Assembly: GCA_038148895.1 (NCBI GenBank)
Contig: JBBVGQ010000001.1
Origin: Tamlana sp038148895
Lineage (GTDB): Bacteria; Bacteroidota; Bacteroidia; Flavobacteriales; Flavobacteriaceae
Reading direction: 5' to 3' (one strand)
DNA length: 64,000 bases
In this document: positions 26,535 through 34,108 of the stretch, piece by piece
How the letters are laid out: each line of letters begins with the position of its first letter
How positions within the stretch are numbered: the first letter of the stretch is position 1
Notes under the pieces: model-generated
What the model saw: the letters and a program-made list of their open reading frames with translations, nothing else
Databases searched by the model: none
Told to the model about the DNA's origin: nothing
Made by a program: the position numbers and the translations under genes

Positions 26535-27401
26535 CTATCCTCTTCTTTTAAAATAGCCCAACAACTTTTTCACATAGCTTTCGTCCACGCGGCAATCAAT
26601 AGCACCGGCTCCCGACTTGGTAAAACTTTCCTTGTAATAATCTACCTTTTCTCGGTAAAACTTTGCGTAATTGAGCCTTACTTTTTTTGATGAAGTATTT
26701 ACCAGCATCATCTCTCCTGTTTCTTCATCTTGCATTTGCACCATGCCCAAATTTGGGATTTCTTCCTCACGTTTATCATAAACTCTAATACCCGTAACGT
26801 CATGCTTTCCAGCAACAATTTTCATGGTTTGGTTATAATCGTCCGCAATAAAATCGGAAAGCACAAAAACAATGGCTTTCTTTTTCATTACGTTTTGCAT
26901 AAACTTTAAAGCTTCCGCAATATTGGTCTGTTTACTTTCGGGTTCAAATTCTATTAGTTCCCTGATTATTCGAAGCACATGTGAACGTCCTTTTTTTGGC
27001 GGAATGTATAATTCCACTTGGTCTGAAAAAAGAATCAACCCAATTTTATCATTATTCTGGGTTGCCGAAAACGCCAGTGTAGCGGCGATTTCTGTAATAA
27101 CTTCATTTTTGAACTGCTCTGTGGTACCAAATAATTCTGAGCCCGAAACGTCTACCATGAGCATCATGGTTAGCTCGCGCTCTTCCTCAAAGACTTTTAC
27201 AAAAGGCTCATTGTACCTTGCCGTTACGTTCCAATCAATACTTCTAACATCATCACCAAATTGATATTGACGCACCTCACTAAATGTCATACCACGACCT
27301 TTGAAGGTAGAATGGTATTCACCGCCAAAAATGTGATCAGACAAACGGCGTGTCTTGATCTCAATCTTACGTACTTTTTTTAGTAACTCTTTGGTATCCA
27401 T
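26535..27401 (-). CDS. DUF58 domain protein
   Basis: A 288-residue soluble protein of the DUF58/vWA-like family. It shows the typical FSEVRQYQFGDDVRSIDWNV signature, a vWA-like MVDVSGSE motif and the C-terminal region that follows. DUF58 proteins pair with MoxR ATPases, and this one lies just after moxR. ATG 27401 (MDTKELLKKVRKIEIKTRRL) is chosen; the 19 extra residues of an in-frame start at 27458 overlap an AT-rich direct repeat and do not look like protein. Confidence 0.9.
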   Translation of the reverse strand: MDTKELLKKVRKIEIKTRRLSDHIFGGEYHSTFKGRGMTFSEVRQYQFGDDVRSIDWNVTARYNEPFVKVFEEERELTMMLMVDVSGSELFGTTEQFKNEVITEIAATLAFSATQNNDKIGLILFSDQVELYIPPKKGRSHVLRIIRELIEFEPESKQTNIAEALKFMQNVMKKKAIVFVLSDFIADDYNQTMKIVAGKHDVTGIRVYDKREEEIPNLGMVQMQDEETGEMMLVNTSSKKVRLNYAKFYREKVDYYKESFTKSGAGAIDCRVDESYVKKLLGYFKRRG

Positions 27402-27404
27402 TAT

Positions 27405-27436
27405 TTGATTTACGATTGTAGATTTTTGATTTACGA
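27405..27436. repeat. Short direct repeat in the moxR-DUF58 gap
   Basis: TTGATTTACGA occurs at 27405-27415 and again at 27426-27436, 21 nt apart, in the 90-nt non-coding gap. The bases look like AT-rich intergenic filler. Confidence 0.5.
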
Positions 27437-27491
27437 ATTCTAAGGTTGAAGAAATCACAAATCCTCATTCGTCATTCTAAAATCTGAAATC

Positions 27492-28496
27492 TTAAGGCAC
27501 TTCTATTTCGTTCACTATTTTATTGATGATGTCTTCGGAAGTTACGTTTTCAGCCTCGGCTTCATAAGTAATTCCTATTCGGTGTCTTAAAACATCATAA
27601 ACAACTGCCCGAACATCTTCAGGAATCACATAACCGCGACGTTTGATAAACGCATAGCATTTTGCCGCATTGGCCAAATTGATGCTTCCACGCGGTGATG
27701 CACCAAAAGATATTAATGGTTTTAAACTGGTAAGTCTGTATTTTTCAGGATATCTGGTAGCAAAAATGATATCCAATATATATTTCTCAATTTTTTCGTC
27801 CATATAAACCTCACGAACAGCTTTTTGGGCATTTAAAATTTGCTCCAAAGAAACCACAGGATTTACCTTATCCCAAGCACCTTTTAAATTGGCGCGCATG
27901 ATAAGTTGTTCTTCGTCAATTTTTGGATAATCAATAACCGTTTTCAGCATAAAACGGTCTACCTGTGCTTCAGGCAACGGATAAGTTCCTTCTTGTTCCA
28001 CTGGGTTTTGGGTAGCCATTACCAAAAATGGCCTGTCCAACTTGAATGTATCATCACCAATAGTCACTTGCTTTTCTTGCATGGCTTCAAGTAGCGCTGC
28101 CTGTACTTTTGCAGGCGCCCTGTTAATCTCATCGGCCAAAACAAAATTGGCAAAAATAGGCCCTTTTTTGATGGAAAAATCATTAACCTTCATGTTGTAG
28201 ATTAAGGTTCCAGTAACATCGGCTGGCAATAAGTCTGGCGTAAACTGAATTCTACTAAAGCTACCATGAACCGCTTGTGCCAAGGTATTTATGGCTAAGG
28301 TCTTTGCTAGTCCAGGAACACCTTCAAGGAGTATATGTCCTTGCCCAAGAAGGCCAATTAATAAACGTTCAACCATATGCTTCTGCCCTACAATGACTTT
28401 GTTCATTTCCAGCATCAATAAATCAACAAAAGCACTTTCTTTTTCAATTTTTTCGTTAATCGACTTAATATCAATTGTACCTGTTTCTTCCATCAT
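27492..28496 (-). CDS. moxR: MoxR family AAA+ ATPase
   Basis: A 334-residue AAA+ ATPase with Walker A (LEGVPGLAKT, about residue 57-66), Walker B (LADEINRAP), sensor and arginine-finger regions (MATQNPVEQEGTYPLPEAQVD), and the lid domain. MoxR ATPases act as chaperones that activate vWA-domain partners. It heads the Bat operon on the minus strand; the next gene upstream ends in its own terminator, so the operon promoter lies in the interval before 28496. Confidence 0.95.
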   Translation of the reverse strand: MMEETGTIDIKSINEKIEKESAFVDLLMLEMNKVIVGQKHMVERLLIGLLGQGHILLEGVPGLAKTLAINTLAQAVHGSFSRIQFTPDLLPADVTGTLIYNMKVNDFSIKKGPIFANFVLADEINRAPAKVQAALLEAMQEKQVTIGDDTFKLDRPFLVMATQNPVEQEGTYPLPEAQVDRFMLKTVIDYPKIDEEQLIMRANLKGAWDKVNPVVSLEQILNAQKAVREVYMDEKIEKYILDIIFATRYPEKYRLTSLKPLISFGASPRGSINLANAAKCYAFIKRRGYVIPEDVRAVVYDVLRHRIGITYEAEAENVTSEDIINKIVNEIEVP

Positions 28497-28626
28497 GTTT
28501 AAAATTTTAAAAGCCCGAATATACAGTCCTTATTTGAGCAATGCAAATTGTTAAAATTTTTATTGGGAACCTGTTAAAAATTGGTTAAAAAAGCCTCGCA
28601 AGCACCGTTAATTATTGGTTAAAACA

Positions 28627-28660
28627 AAAAGGCAGCACCAAATATGGCGCTGCCTTTTAT
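28627..28660 (-). terminator. Intrinsic terminator of the DUF4382 gene
   Basis: On the minus strand AAGGCAGC-G-CCA, loop TATT, TGG-T-GCTGCCTT, then TTTTTGTTTT. The G-T wobble pairs only in minus-strand RNA, which fixes the direction. It ends transcription of the gene at 28680-29789 before moxR. Confidence 0.82.
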
Positions 28661-28679
28661 TCTTTTATTTTTAGATGAA

Positions 28680-29789
28680 TTATTCCGCTACTAGCGTAAT
28701 ATCATCCACTATAGTTTCTGCATTTGGTGTTACAGTAATGTTAATTTCTTGGGAAACGTAGCCTTCGGCACTTACAGTAAGTGTATAATCTCCGGCTGGA
28801 ACTTCCTCTAAAAGGAATACTCCTGTTTCATCAGTTTCATCGGTTACAGGGTTTCCATCAACCATTATTGAAGCAGTGGCTAAAACACCTTCCGGCAATT
28901 CAAGCACTTTTCCAGTGATTGAACTAGGCTTAAAAGGTAGTTCAATTGGTTCAGAAATTATTGTGGTCTCACCATTTGTTACGGACACGGCTTCGGCAAT
29001 TCCATTTGCATAATCGGATGCTTCATCAACCGGTTCAACAATTACATCATACGTTCCACCTGGCACGCCCCATAAAGCAAAAGCTCCAGTTTCATCAGTA
29101 TAAGCAGAAATTATAATATCATCCTCTGGGTCGTCATTCCCCATATCATCAACAATAACATAAGCCATTGCTGGAACATCTTGAGGACTAACACTTCCTT
29201 CTATAATGCCTGAATTAGCTTCGGTACTCACGTAAAGCACAGGTTTTAAAATGATATTGCCTGAATTTCCAGCAATAACAATAGATTTTTCAACATCAAA
29301 ATCTAAAATAAAATCATAGGCATAACCTGGCTCAATAACCGAGTTTACCTTCAATTTCAAACCAGATTGCTGTGCACTTGGCGTTTTTAAATCGAATTCT
29401 TCATCAACTTCTTGGTCGTTTTCAATAACAATTGTATTTCCATCACCCAACACCAATCGCATTTGTGATAATGTTCCGGCAGGGATAGGAAACTTATCAA
29501 CAAGTACTTTGGTAATACCGCCCGTAAAATCTAGAAGATTTACGGTTTCGTTTTGCGCATCGAGAGACATCCAACCATTTTCATTGTCGCTATCATCATC
29601 CATTTTAATCATGACATCGACAACCTCAACGTTAACCGCTTTAAATTCACCAGGAGCATCAACAAGCTTCACAGTAATTGTTGGTTGAACACCACTGGTT
29701 GCCATTTCATCATTTTTATTTTCACACCCCAAAAAGGATATCAGTAAAATTGAAAATAAAGTGATTTTTAAATTTTTAATCATATTCAT
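28680..29789 (-). CDS. DUF4382 lipoprotein with carboxypeptidase-regulatory-like repeats
   Basis: A 369-residue lipoprotein with a lipobox at ISFLGCE (Cys about 22). An N-terminal DUF4382 domain (TITVKLVDAPGEFKAVNVEV and GWMSLDA) runs to about 190. Two beta-sandwich repeats of the carboxypeptidase-regulatory type follow: IEGSVSPQ...GGTYDVIVEP, then ITGKVLELP...GDYTLTVSAEGY. It is probably at the cell surface or in the periplasm and may bind carbohydrate or other ligands; the substrate is unknown. It is monocistronic. Confidence 0.88.
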   Translation of the reverse strand: MNMIKNLKITLFSILLISFLGCENKNDEMATSGVQPTITVKLVDAPGEFKAVNVEVVDVMIKMDDDSDNENGWMSLDAQNETVNLLDFTGGITKVLVDKFPIPAGTLSQMRLVLGDGNTIVIENDQEVDEEFDLKTPSAQQSGLKLKVNSVIEPGYAYDFILDFDVEKSIVIAGNSGNIILKPVLYVSTEANSGIIEGSVSPQDVPAMAYVIVDDMGNDDPEDDIIISAYTDETGAFALWGVPGGTYDVIVEPVDEASDYANGIAEAVSVTNGETTIISEPIELPFKPSSITGKVLELPEGVLATASIMVDGNPVTDETDETGVFLLEEVPAGDYTLTVSAEGYVSQEINITVTPNAETIVDDITLVAE

Positions 29790-29981
29790 TGCATGCAGTT
29801 TTTTATTCGACTTATAGGTATATACGGCATTTTTGGGGCGTTTAGATTATTCGCAAACCCAACATTTATGTAAGCAACTGATGCCCAATTGCATAACAAT
29901 GTTATAATTTTAAATTTGAATTAAGTATTTTTATAGTTGAAAAACAAAACTTTCTGGATAAACGCCCTTTGCCCTGCTATT

Positions 29982-31115
29982 ATGATTAACAAACGCCTAC
30001 TTATAAAGCACCTTTTGGCCCATAACGACGAGAATAGTTTTTATGACAAAAAGCGGAAAATAGATATAACCCACAAGGAAGGGAAGGCCAAATTTTTAAA
30101 GCACATTTGTGCGCTCTCCAACAGTAACCCAAAAAACAACTCATATATAGTCATTGGGGTTGAAGACGCAGACAATAATATTGTTGGTGTCGACTTTTTT
30201 GACGACAGTAAAATACAAAACCTCATTAATGCCTATTTAACCAATCCGCCTCTTGTTCAATACGAAAACATTCCTTTTCCTCATTTGCCGGACGATAAGG
30301 TTGTGGGGTTAGTTACCATTCGTTCCTCTGAAAAAATAACATCTCTTAGAAAAAACATTTGGAAATACTATGGTGGCTCAGTTTTTTTTAGAGATGGTAG
30401 CATGAGCATGCCCAAAATTTTTGATGTTGAGATAAAAGATGTGAACTCAAAAATTGTTGAGGCTATCGAAAAAAATGCCCAAAACAATATAGAGCATACC
30501 CTTGATGGTGTGTTTCACTTTATGAACAAACGAAAAGATTATAACGCCCAGTATAAAGTTTTTAAAGAGTATTTTGTAATGTGTTGGGCTGGGCAAAAAA
30601 AAACGGTGAAAGACGAAGTGTTTTATTCTCGGGTTGATATTGAACTCGTTAACGAACAGGTACGTCTGTTCTTTTCAGCGCTGGATGAAGTTTCAATTGA
30701 TTTTGATGAGGACAATTTTAAAATTATTGAATATGTGAAACTGGGGCTTCAAGACCGCTACCATTATTATCCTTTGGAAAAGACCGTTATTCAATTTGAA
30801 GACAACGCACAATATAATATTGATACCAAACTATTGTTTGAGGCTCCACAATATGACAAAAAAGTGCTGCACCACATTTACAACACCAACAATAGCATTT
30901 TAGAGAAACTTAAAAAAGAACTAACGCTTACACCAAGGGAAGAAATAGACCTAAAAAACCTTCCATCAACATACCTAATATGTTATTTAAACTTGTTCCA
31001 TGAGGCTTTGAACAAACTTAATGAAGCAAAGCCTTATCTAAAATCGCATAGCGACGAACTGTATAACCTTTATAAAGAAGCCCTTAGAATTTTGAGGAAG
31101 GTAAAATATAATTAA
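29982..31115 (+). CDS. AlbA_2/AAA_4-type putative DNA-binding protein
   Basis: A 377-residue cytoplasmic protein. The N-terminal half (about 1-140) looks like an AlbA_2 (schlafen AAA_4, putative DNA-binding) domain: KFLKHICALSNSNPKNNSYIVIGVEDADNNIVG then KVVGLVTIRSS and GGSVFFRDGSMSMP. The C-terminal half is helical and ends in a likely coiled coil; I do not recognise it. It has no partner gene, so a stand-alone regulator or nucleic-acid-binding role is inferred. ATG 29982 is preferred; the upstream TTG at 29937 overlaps a TATAGTTG promoter-like box. Confidence 0.72.
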   Translation: MINKRLLIKHLLAHNDENSFYDKKRKIDITHKEGKAKFLKHICALSNSNPKNNSYIVIGVEDADNNIVGVDFFDDSKIQNLINAYLTNPPLVQYENIPFPHLPDDKVVGLVTIRSSEKITSLRKNIWKYYGGSVFFRDGSMSMPKIFDVEIKDVNSKIVEAIEKNAQNNIEHTLDGVFHFMNKRKDYNAQYKVFKEYFVMCWAGQKKTVKDEVFYSRVDIELVNEQVRLFFSALDEVSIDFDEDNFKIIEYVKLGLQDRYHYYPLEKTVIQFEDNAQYNIDTKLLFEAPQYDKKVLHHIYNTNNSILEKLKKELTLTPREEIDLKNLPSTYLICYLNLFHEALNKLNEAKPYLKSHSDELYNLYKEALRILRKVKYN

Positions 31116-31145
31116 CATTTGTTAATAAATTTAACCTTAGGTTAA
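31112..31145. repeat. Two adjacent TTAAC inverted repeats
   Basis: TTAACA-TT-TGTTAA (31112-31125) and TTAACC-TTA-GGTTAA (31131-31145) are perfect inverted repeats 5 nt apart. The first overlaps the stop codon of the AlbA_2 gene. Both lie 40-75 nt upstream of the inferred start of the candidate small RNA, so they could be regulator sites. Confidence 0.4.
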
Positions 31146-31176
31146 CTTTAAAATTTTTCTGTTTGCTCAAAAGTTG

Positions 31177-31184
31177 TAATTTTG
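31177..31184 (+). promoter_or_regulatory. -7 box (TAATTTTG) of the candidate small RNA
   Basis: An exact TAnnTTTG match in a gap with no plus-strand gene for the next 1.7 kb. A terminator begins only 23 nt after it. No -33 TTG is seen at the standard distance. Confidence 0.45.
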
Positions 31185-31188
31185 CACT

Positions 31189-31253
31189 GCTATTAATCTT
31201 TTTATCAAACCTTGTGCTCCAAATCGAATAGAAAAAAGAGTCAAGGTTTTTTT
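31189..31253 (+). ncRNA. Candidate small RNA, about 65 nt, with intrinsic terminator
   Basis: A -7 box (31177-31184) is followed within 70 nt by AAACCTTG (31207-31214) pairing with CAAGGTTT (31242-31249), extended inward by CTC/GAG. A seven-T run (31247-31253) ends the unit. No reading frame fits inside. It may be an independent sRNA; the alternative is that it is only a distant terminator of the AlbA_2 gene, with the promoter box coincidental. Confidence 0.4.
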
Positions 31254-31277
31254 GTTGAATTTATCTTTGGTGAGATT

Positions 31278-32831
31278 TTATAAATCAAACTTAATACCTT
31301 GTGCCAAAGGTAGCTCGGTTGTATAGTTGATGGTGTTGGTTTGACGCCGCATATAAATCTTCCAAGCATCACTGCCACTTTCTCGGCCACCGCCAGTTTC
31401 CTTTTCCCCACCAAAGGCTCCGCCAATTTCAGCCCCGGAAGTACCAATATTTACATTGGCAATACCGCAATCTGACCCAGCAACCGATAAAAATTGTTCG
31501 GCTTCGCGCAGATTATTAGTCATGATGGCCGAACTCAATCCTTGAACCACATTGTTCTGAATATCAATAGCATTTTCAACATCACCTGAATATTTCAAAA
31601 GATACAAAACGGGCGCGAACGTTTCGTGCTGAACGATTTCAAACTCGGGTTTAGCCTCTGCAATAGCAGGTTTGACATAACATCCGCTTTCATACCCTTC
31701 ACCAGAAAGCGCTCCCCCTTTAACAATTAAATTTCCTCCCTCCGCTACAACTTTTTTCAAAGCGCATTGATATAGCCTTACTGCATCTTTATCGATTAAT
31801 GGACCAACATGGTTATTTTCATCCAACGGATTCCCAATGCGCAATTGTTTGTAGGCATCAACAATGGCCTGTTTCACTTTGTCATAAATACTTTCGTGAA
31901 TAATTAACCGACGGGTACTAGTACAACGCTGTCCTGCAGTGCCAACGGCACCAAAAACTGCACCAATAACAGTCATTTTAATATCGGCATCTGGGGTTAC
32001 GATAATCGCGTTATTTCCTCCTAATTCCAATAGACTCTTACCCAAACGTGAAGCGACTTCTTGAGCCACAATTTTCCCCATTCTTATGGAACCAGTTGCC
32101 GAAATTAATGGAATTCTGGAATCCTTCGTCATAAATTCCCCAACTTTATAATCGCCGTTAATTAAACATGAAATGCCTTCAGGCAAGTTGTTTTCAGCAA
32201 AAACTTTGGCAGCAATATTTTGGCAAGCAATGCCACAAAGCGGTACTTTTTCACTTGGTTTCCAAACGGTAACATCGCCACAAACCCATGCCAAAGCCGT
32301 ATTCCAAGACCAAACGGCCACCGGAAAATTAAACGCCGAAATGATGCCCACAACACCCAACGGATGATATTGCTCGTACATACGGTGTCCTGGGCGTTCG
32401 CTGTGCATAGTCAGCCCGTGCAACTGACGGGACAAGCCAACGGCAAAATCACAAATATCAATCATTTCCTGAACCTCGCCCAAACCTTCTTGATAGGATT
32501 TGCCCATTTCAAAGGATACCAATTTGCCTAAAGCTTCCTTTTTCTCCCGAAGTTTTTCACCAAATTGTCTTACAATTTCGCCACGTTGAGGTGCTGGAAC
32601 TTTTCTCCATATTTTAAAAGCTTTTGTTGCAACATCCATTACAGTTTCAAAATCTTCCTTTGTAGTGGTTTTCACCTTTGCAATTAAGTTTCCATCAACC
32701 GGGGAAACGGATTCAATAATACCTCCATTCGAGAAGTAATTTGAACCTGTAGACGTTCCCTCATTTATTGCTTTTATCCCTAACGTTTGTAATGCTTTAT
32801 CTATGCCAAAATCAGTCGCTACTGCTTTCAT
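31278..32831 (-). CDS. ALDH7-type aldehyde dehydrogenase (alpha-aminoadipic semialdehyde dehydrogenase-like)
   Basis: A 517-residue NAD(P)+-dependent aldehyde dehydrogenase. The GVVGIISAFNFPVAVWSWN region matches the antiquitin (ALDH7) branch, which oxidises alpha-aminoadipic semialdehyde in lysine degradation. Active-site residues are present: Glu 269 in LLELGGNN and Cys 303 in GQRCTSTRR. It appears monocistronic and divergent from an isoaspartyl peptidase. The substrate assignment follows the family. Confidence 0.93.
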   Translation of the reverse strand: MKAVATDFGIDKALQTLGIKAINEGTSTGSNYFSNGGIIESVSPVDGNLIAKVKTTTKEDFETVMDVATKAFKIWRKVPAPQRGEIVRQFGEKLREKKEALGKLVSFEMGKSYQEGLGEVQEMIDICDFAVGLSRQLHGLTMHSERPGHRMYEQYHPLGVVGIISAFNFPVAVWSWNTALAWVCGDVTVWKPSEKVPLCGIACQNIAAKVFAENNLPEGISCLINGDYKVGEFMTKDSRIPLISATGSIRMGKIVAQEVASRLGKSLLELGGNNAIIVTPDADIKMTVIGAVFGAVGTAGQRCTSTRRLIIHESIYDKVKQAIVDAYKQLRIGNPLDENNHVGPLIDKDAVRLYQCALKKVVAEGGNLIVKGGALSGEGYESGCYVKPAIAEAKPEFEIVQHETFAPVLYLLKYSGDVENAIDIQNNVVQGLSSAIMTNNLREAEQFLSVAGSDCGIANVNIGTSGAEIGGAFGGEKETGGGRESGSDAWKIYMRRQTNTINYTTELPLAQGIKFDL

Positions 32832-32953
32832 AAATTATTGATTTTTCATTAATTTTAAAATTTTTTACGAATATACTAATAAAAAGTTGTTTTTATTAAA
32901 GTTCATCAACGCCAAATCAATTAACTTTAGAGGCAATAAACCGAAATCAATTT

Positions 32954-33985
32954 ATGCAAAAGGTCATTTTTCTATTATTTATTTTTTTAACAATCACTTC
33001 TTGCAAAAAGAAAGTAGAAAATGTTGTTAAAGCACCCAATCAAAAAGCAGAATTTTCGATTGTAATTCATGGCGGCGCCGGCACTATTTTAAGAGAACAT
33101 ATGTCGCAAGAGAATGAGGCTATTTACAAATCGAAATTGGAAGAAGCTATTCGAGTTGGTTACAATATTCTAAAAAATGGTGGAAGCAGTATTGATGCCG
33201 TTGAAAAAACCATTAATGTATTGGAAGATTCACCCTTATTTAATGCCGGGAAAGGGGCTGTATTTACAAACGCCGAAACCAACGAACACGATGCTTCCAT
33301 TATGGACGGAAAAACGTTGAACGCAGGTGCTTCGGCCGGAACAAAAACAGTAAAAAACCCCATAAGTTTGGCCAGAACTATTATGGAACATTCACCTCAT
33401 GTCATGTTTTCTGGAAGTGGCGCCGAACAATTTGCTGAAGAGCAAGGTTTAACTATTGTTGACCCTAAATATTTTTACACCGAAAAAAGCTTTAATGCGC
33501 TTCAACGTGCAAAACAGGCTCAAGTAAACACCTATTATAACACTAATATAAATGACAGCAAATTTGGTACTGTTGGCTGTGTAGCGTTGGATAAACTGGG
33601 AAATTTGGCTGCGGGAACTTCAACGGGTGGCATGACCAACAAACGTTGGGGACGCATAGGCGATTCACCTATTATCGGAGCGGGAACTTATGCAAATAAT
33701 AACACTTGCGCCGTTTCGTCTACAGGTTGGGGCGAGTATCTTATTCGTGCGATGGTAGCCCACGATATTTCTGCTTTAATGGAGTACAAAAATTTATCGT
33801 TGGCCGAAGCTGCAAAAGAAGTGATTCAAAATAAATTACCTAGTATTGATGATGGTCAAGGTGATGGAGGCGTAATTGCCATAGACAAACTTGGAAATAT
33901 GGTAATGGAGTTTAATACTGCTGGCATGTTCAGAGCAACTATGAACGATAAAGGTGATTTATATATTGGGATGTTTACAGATTAA
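32954..33985 (+). CDS. Isoaspartyl peptidase/L-asparaginase lipoprotein (Ntn hydrolase)
   Basis: A 343-residue enzyme of the plant-type asparaginase family, with a lipoprotein signal (IFLTITSCKKK). It matures by autocleavage before the catalytic Thr 206 in FGTVGCVALD. Other family motifs are IVIHGGAGTI, NAGKGAVFTN and STGGMTNKRWGRIGDSPI. It hydrolyses isoaspartyl dipeptides and/or asparagine, probably in the periplasm. A TAACTTTA box (32922-32929) lies 24 nt before the ATG. It precedes the A2M gene by 123 nt. Confidence 0.93.
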   Translation: MQKVIFLLFIFLTITSCKKKVENVVKAPNQKAEFSIVIHGGAGTILREHMSQENEAIYKSKLEEAIRVGYNILKNGGSSIDAVEKTINVLEDSPLFNAGKGAVFTNAETNEHDASIMDGKTLNAGASAGTKTVKNPISLARTIMEHSPHVMFSGSGAEQFAEEQGLTIVDPKYFYTEKSFNALQRAKQAQVNTYYNTNINDSKFGTVGCVALDKLGNLAAGTSTGGMTNKRWGRIGDSPIIGAGTYANNNTCAVSSTGWGEYLIRAMVAHDISALMEYKNLSLAEAAKEVIQNKLPSIDDGQGDGGVIAIDKLGNMVMEFNTAGMFRATMNDKGDLYIGMFTD

Positions 33986-34041
33986 ACGATTTTAAGAACA
34001 AATTAACAAAACGTTGCCGTCTAAACTTAAAAAGTTCAACG

Positions 34042-34049
34042 TACATTTA
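34042..34049 (+). promoter_or_regulatory. -7-like box (TACATTTA) upstream of the A2M gene
   Basis: TACATTTA, one base from TAnnTTTG, lies 59 nt before the ATG of the alpha-2-macroglobulin gene. It is weak evidence by itself, but this is the only such box in the gap after the asparaginase stop. Confidence 0.3.
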
Positions 34050-34108
34050 TTAACGAGAAACCGCCTACACTAACTCATCAGTTCATTTTCAATTTAATTC
34101 ATCAATCT

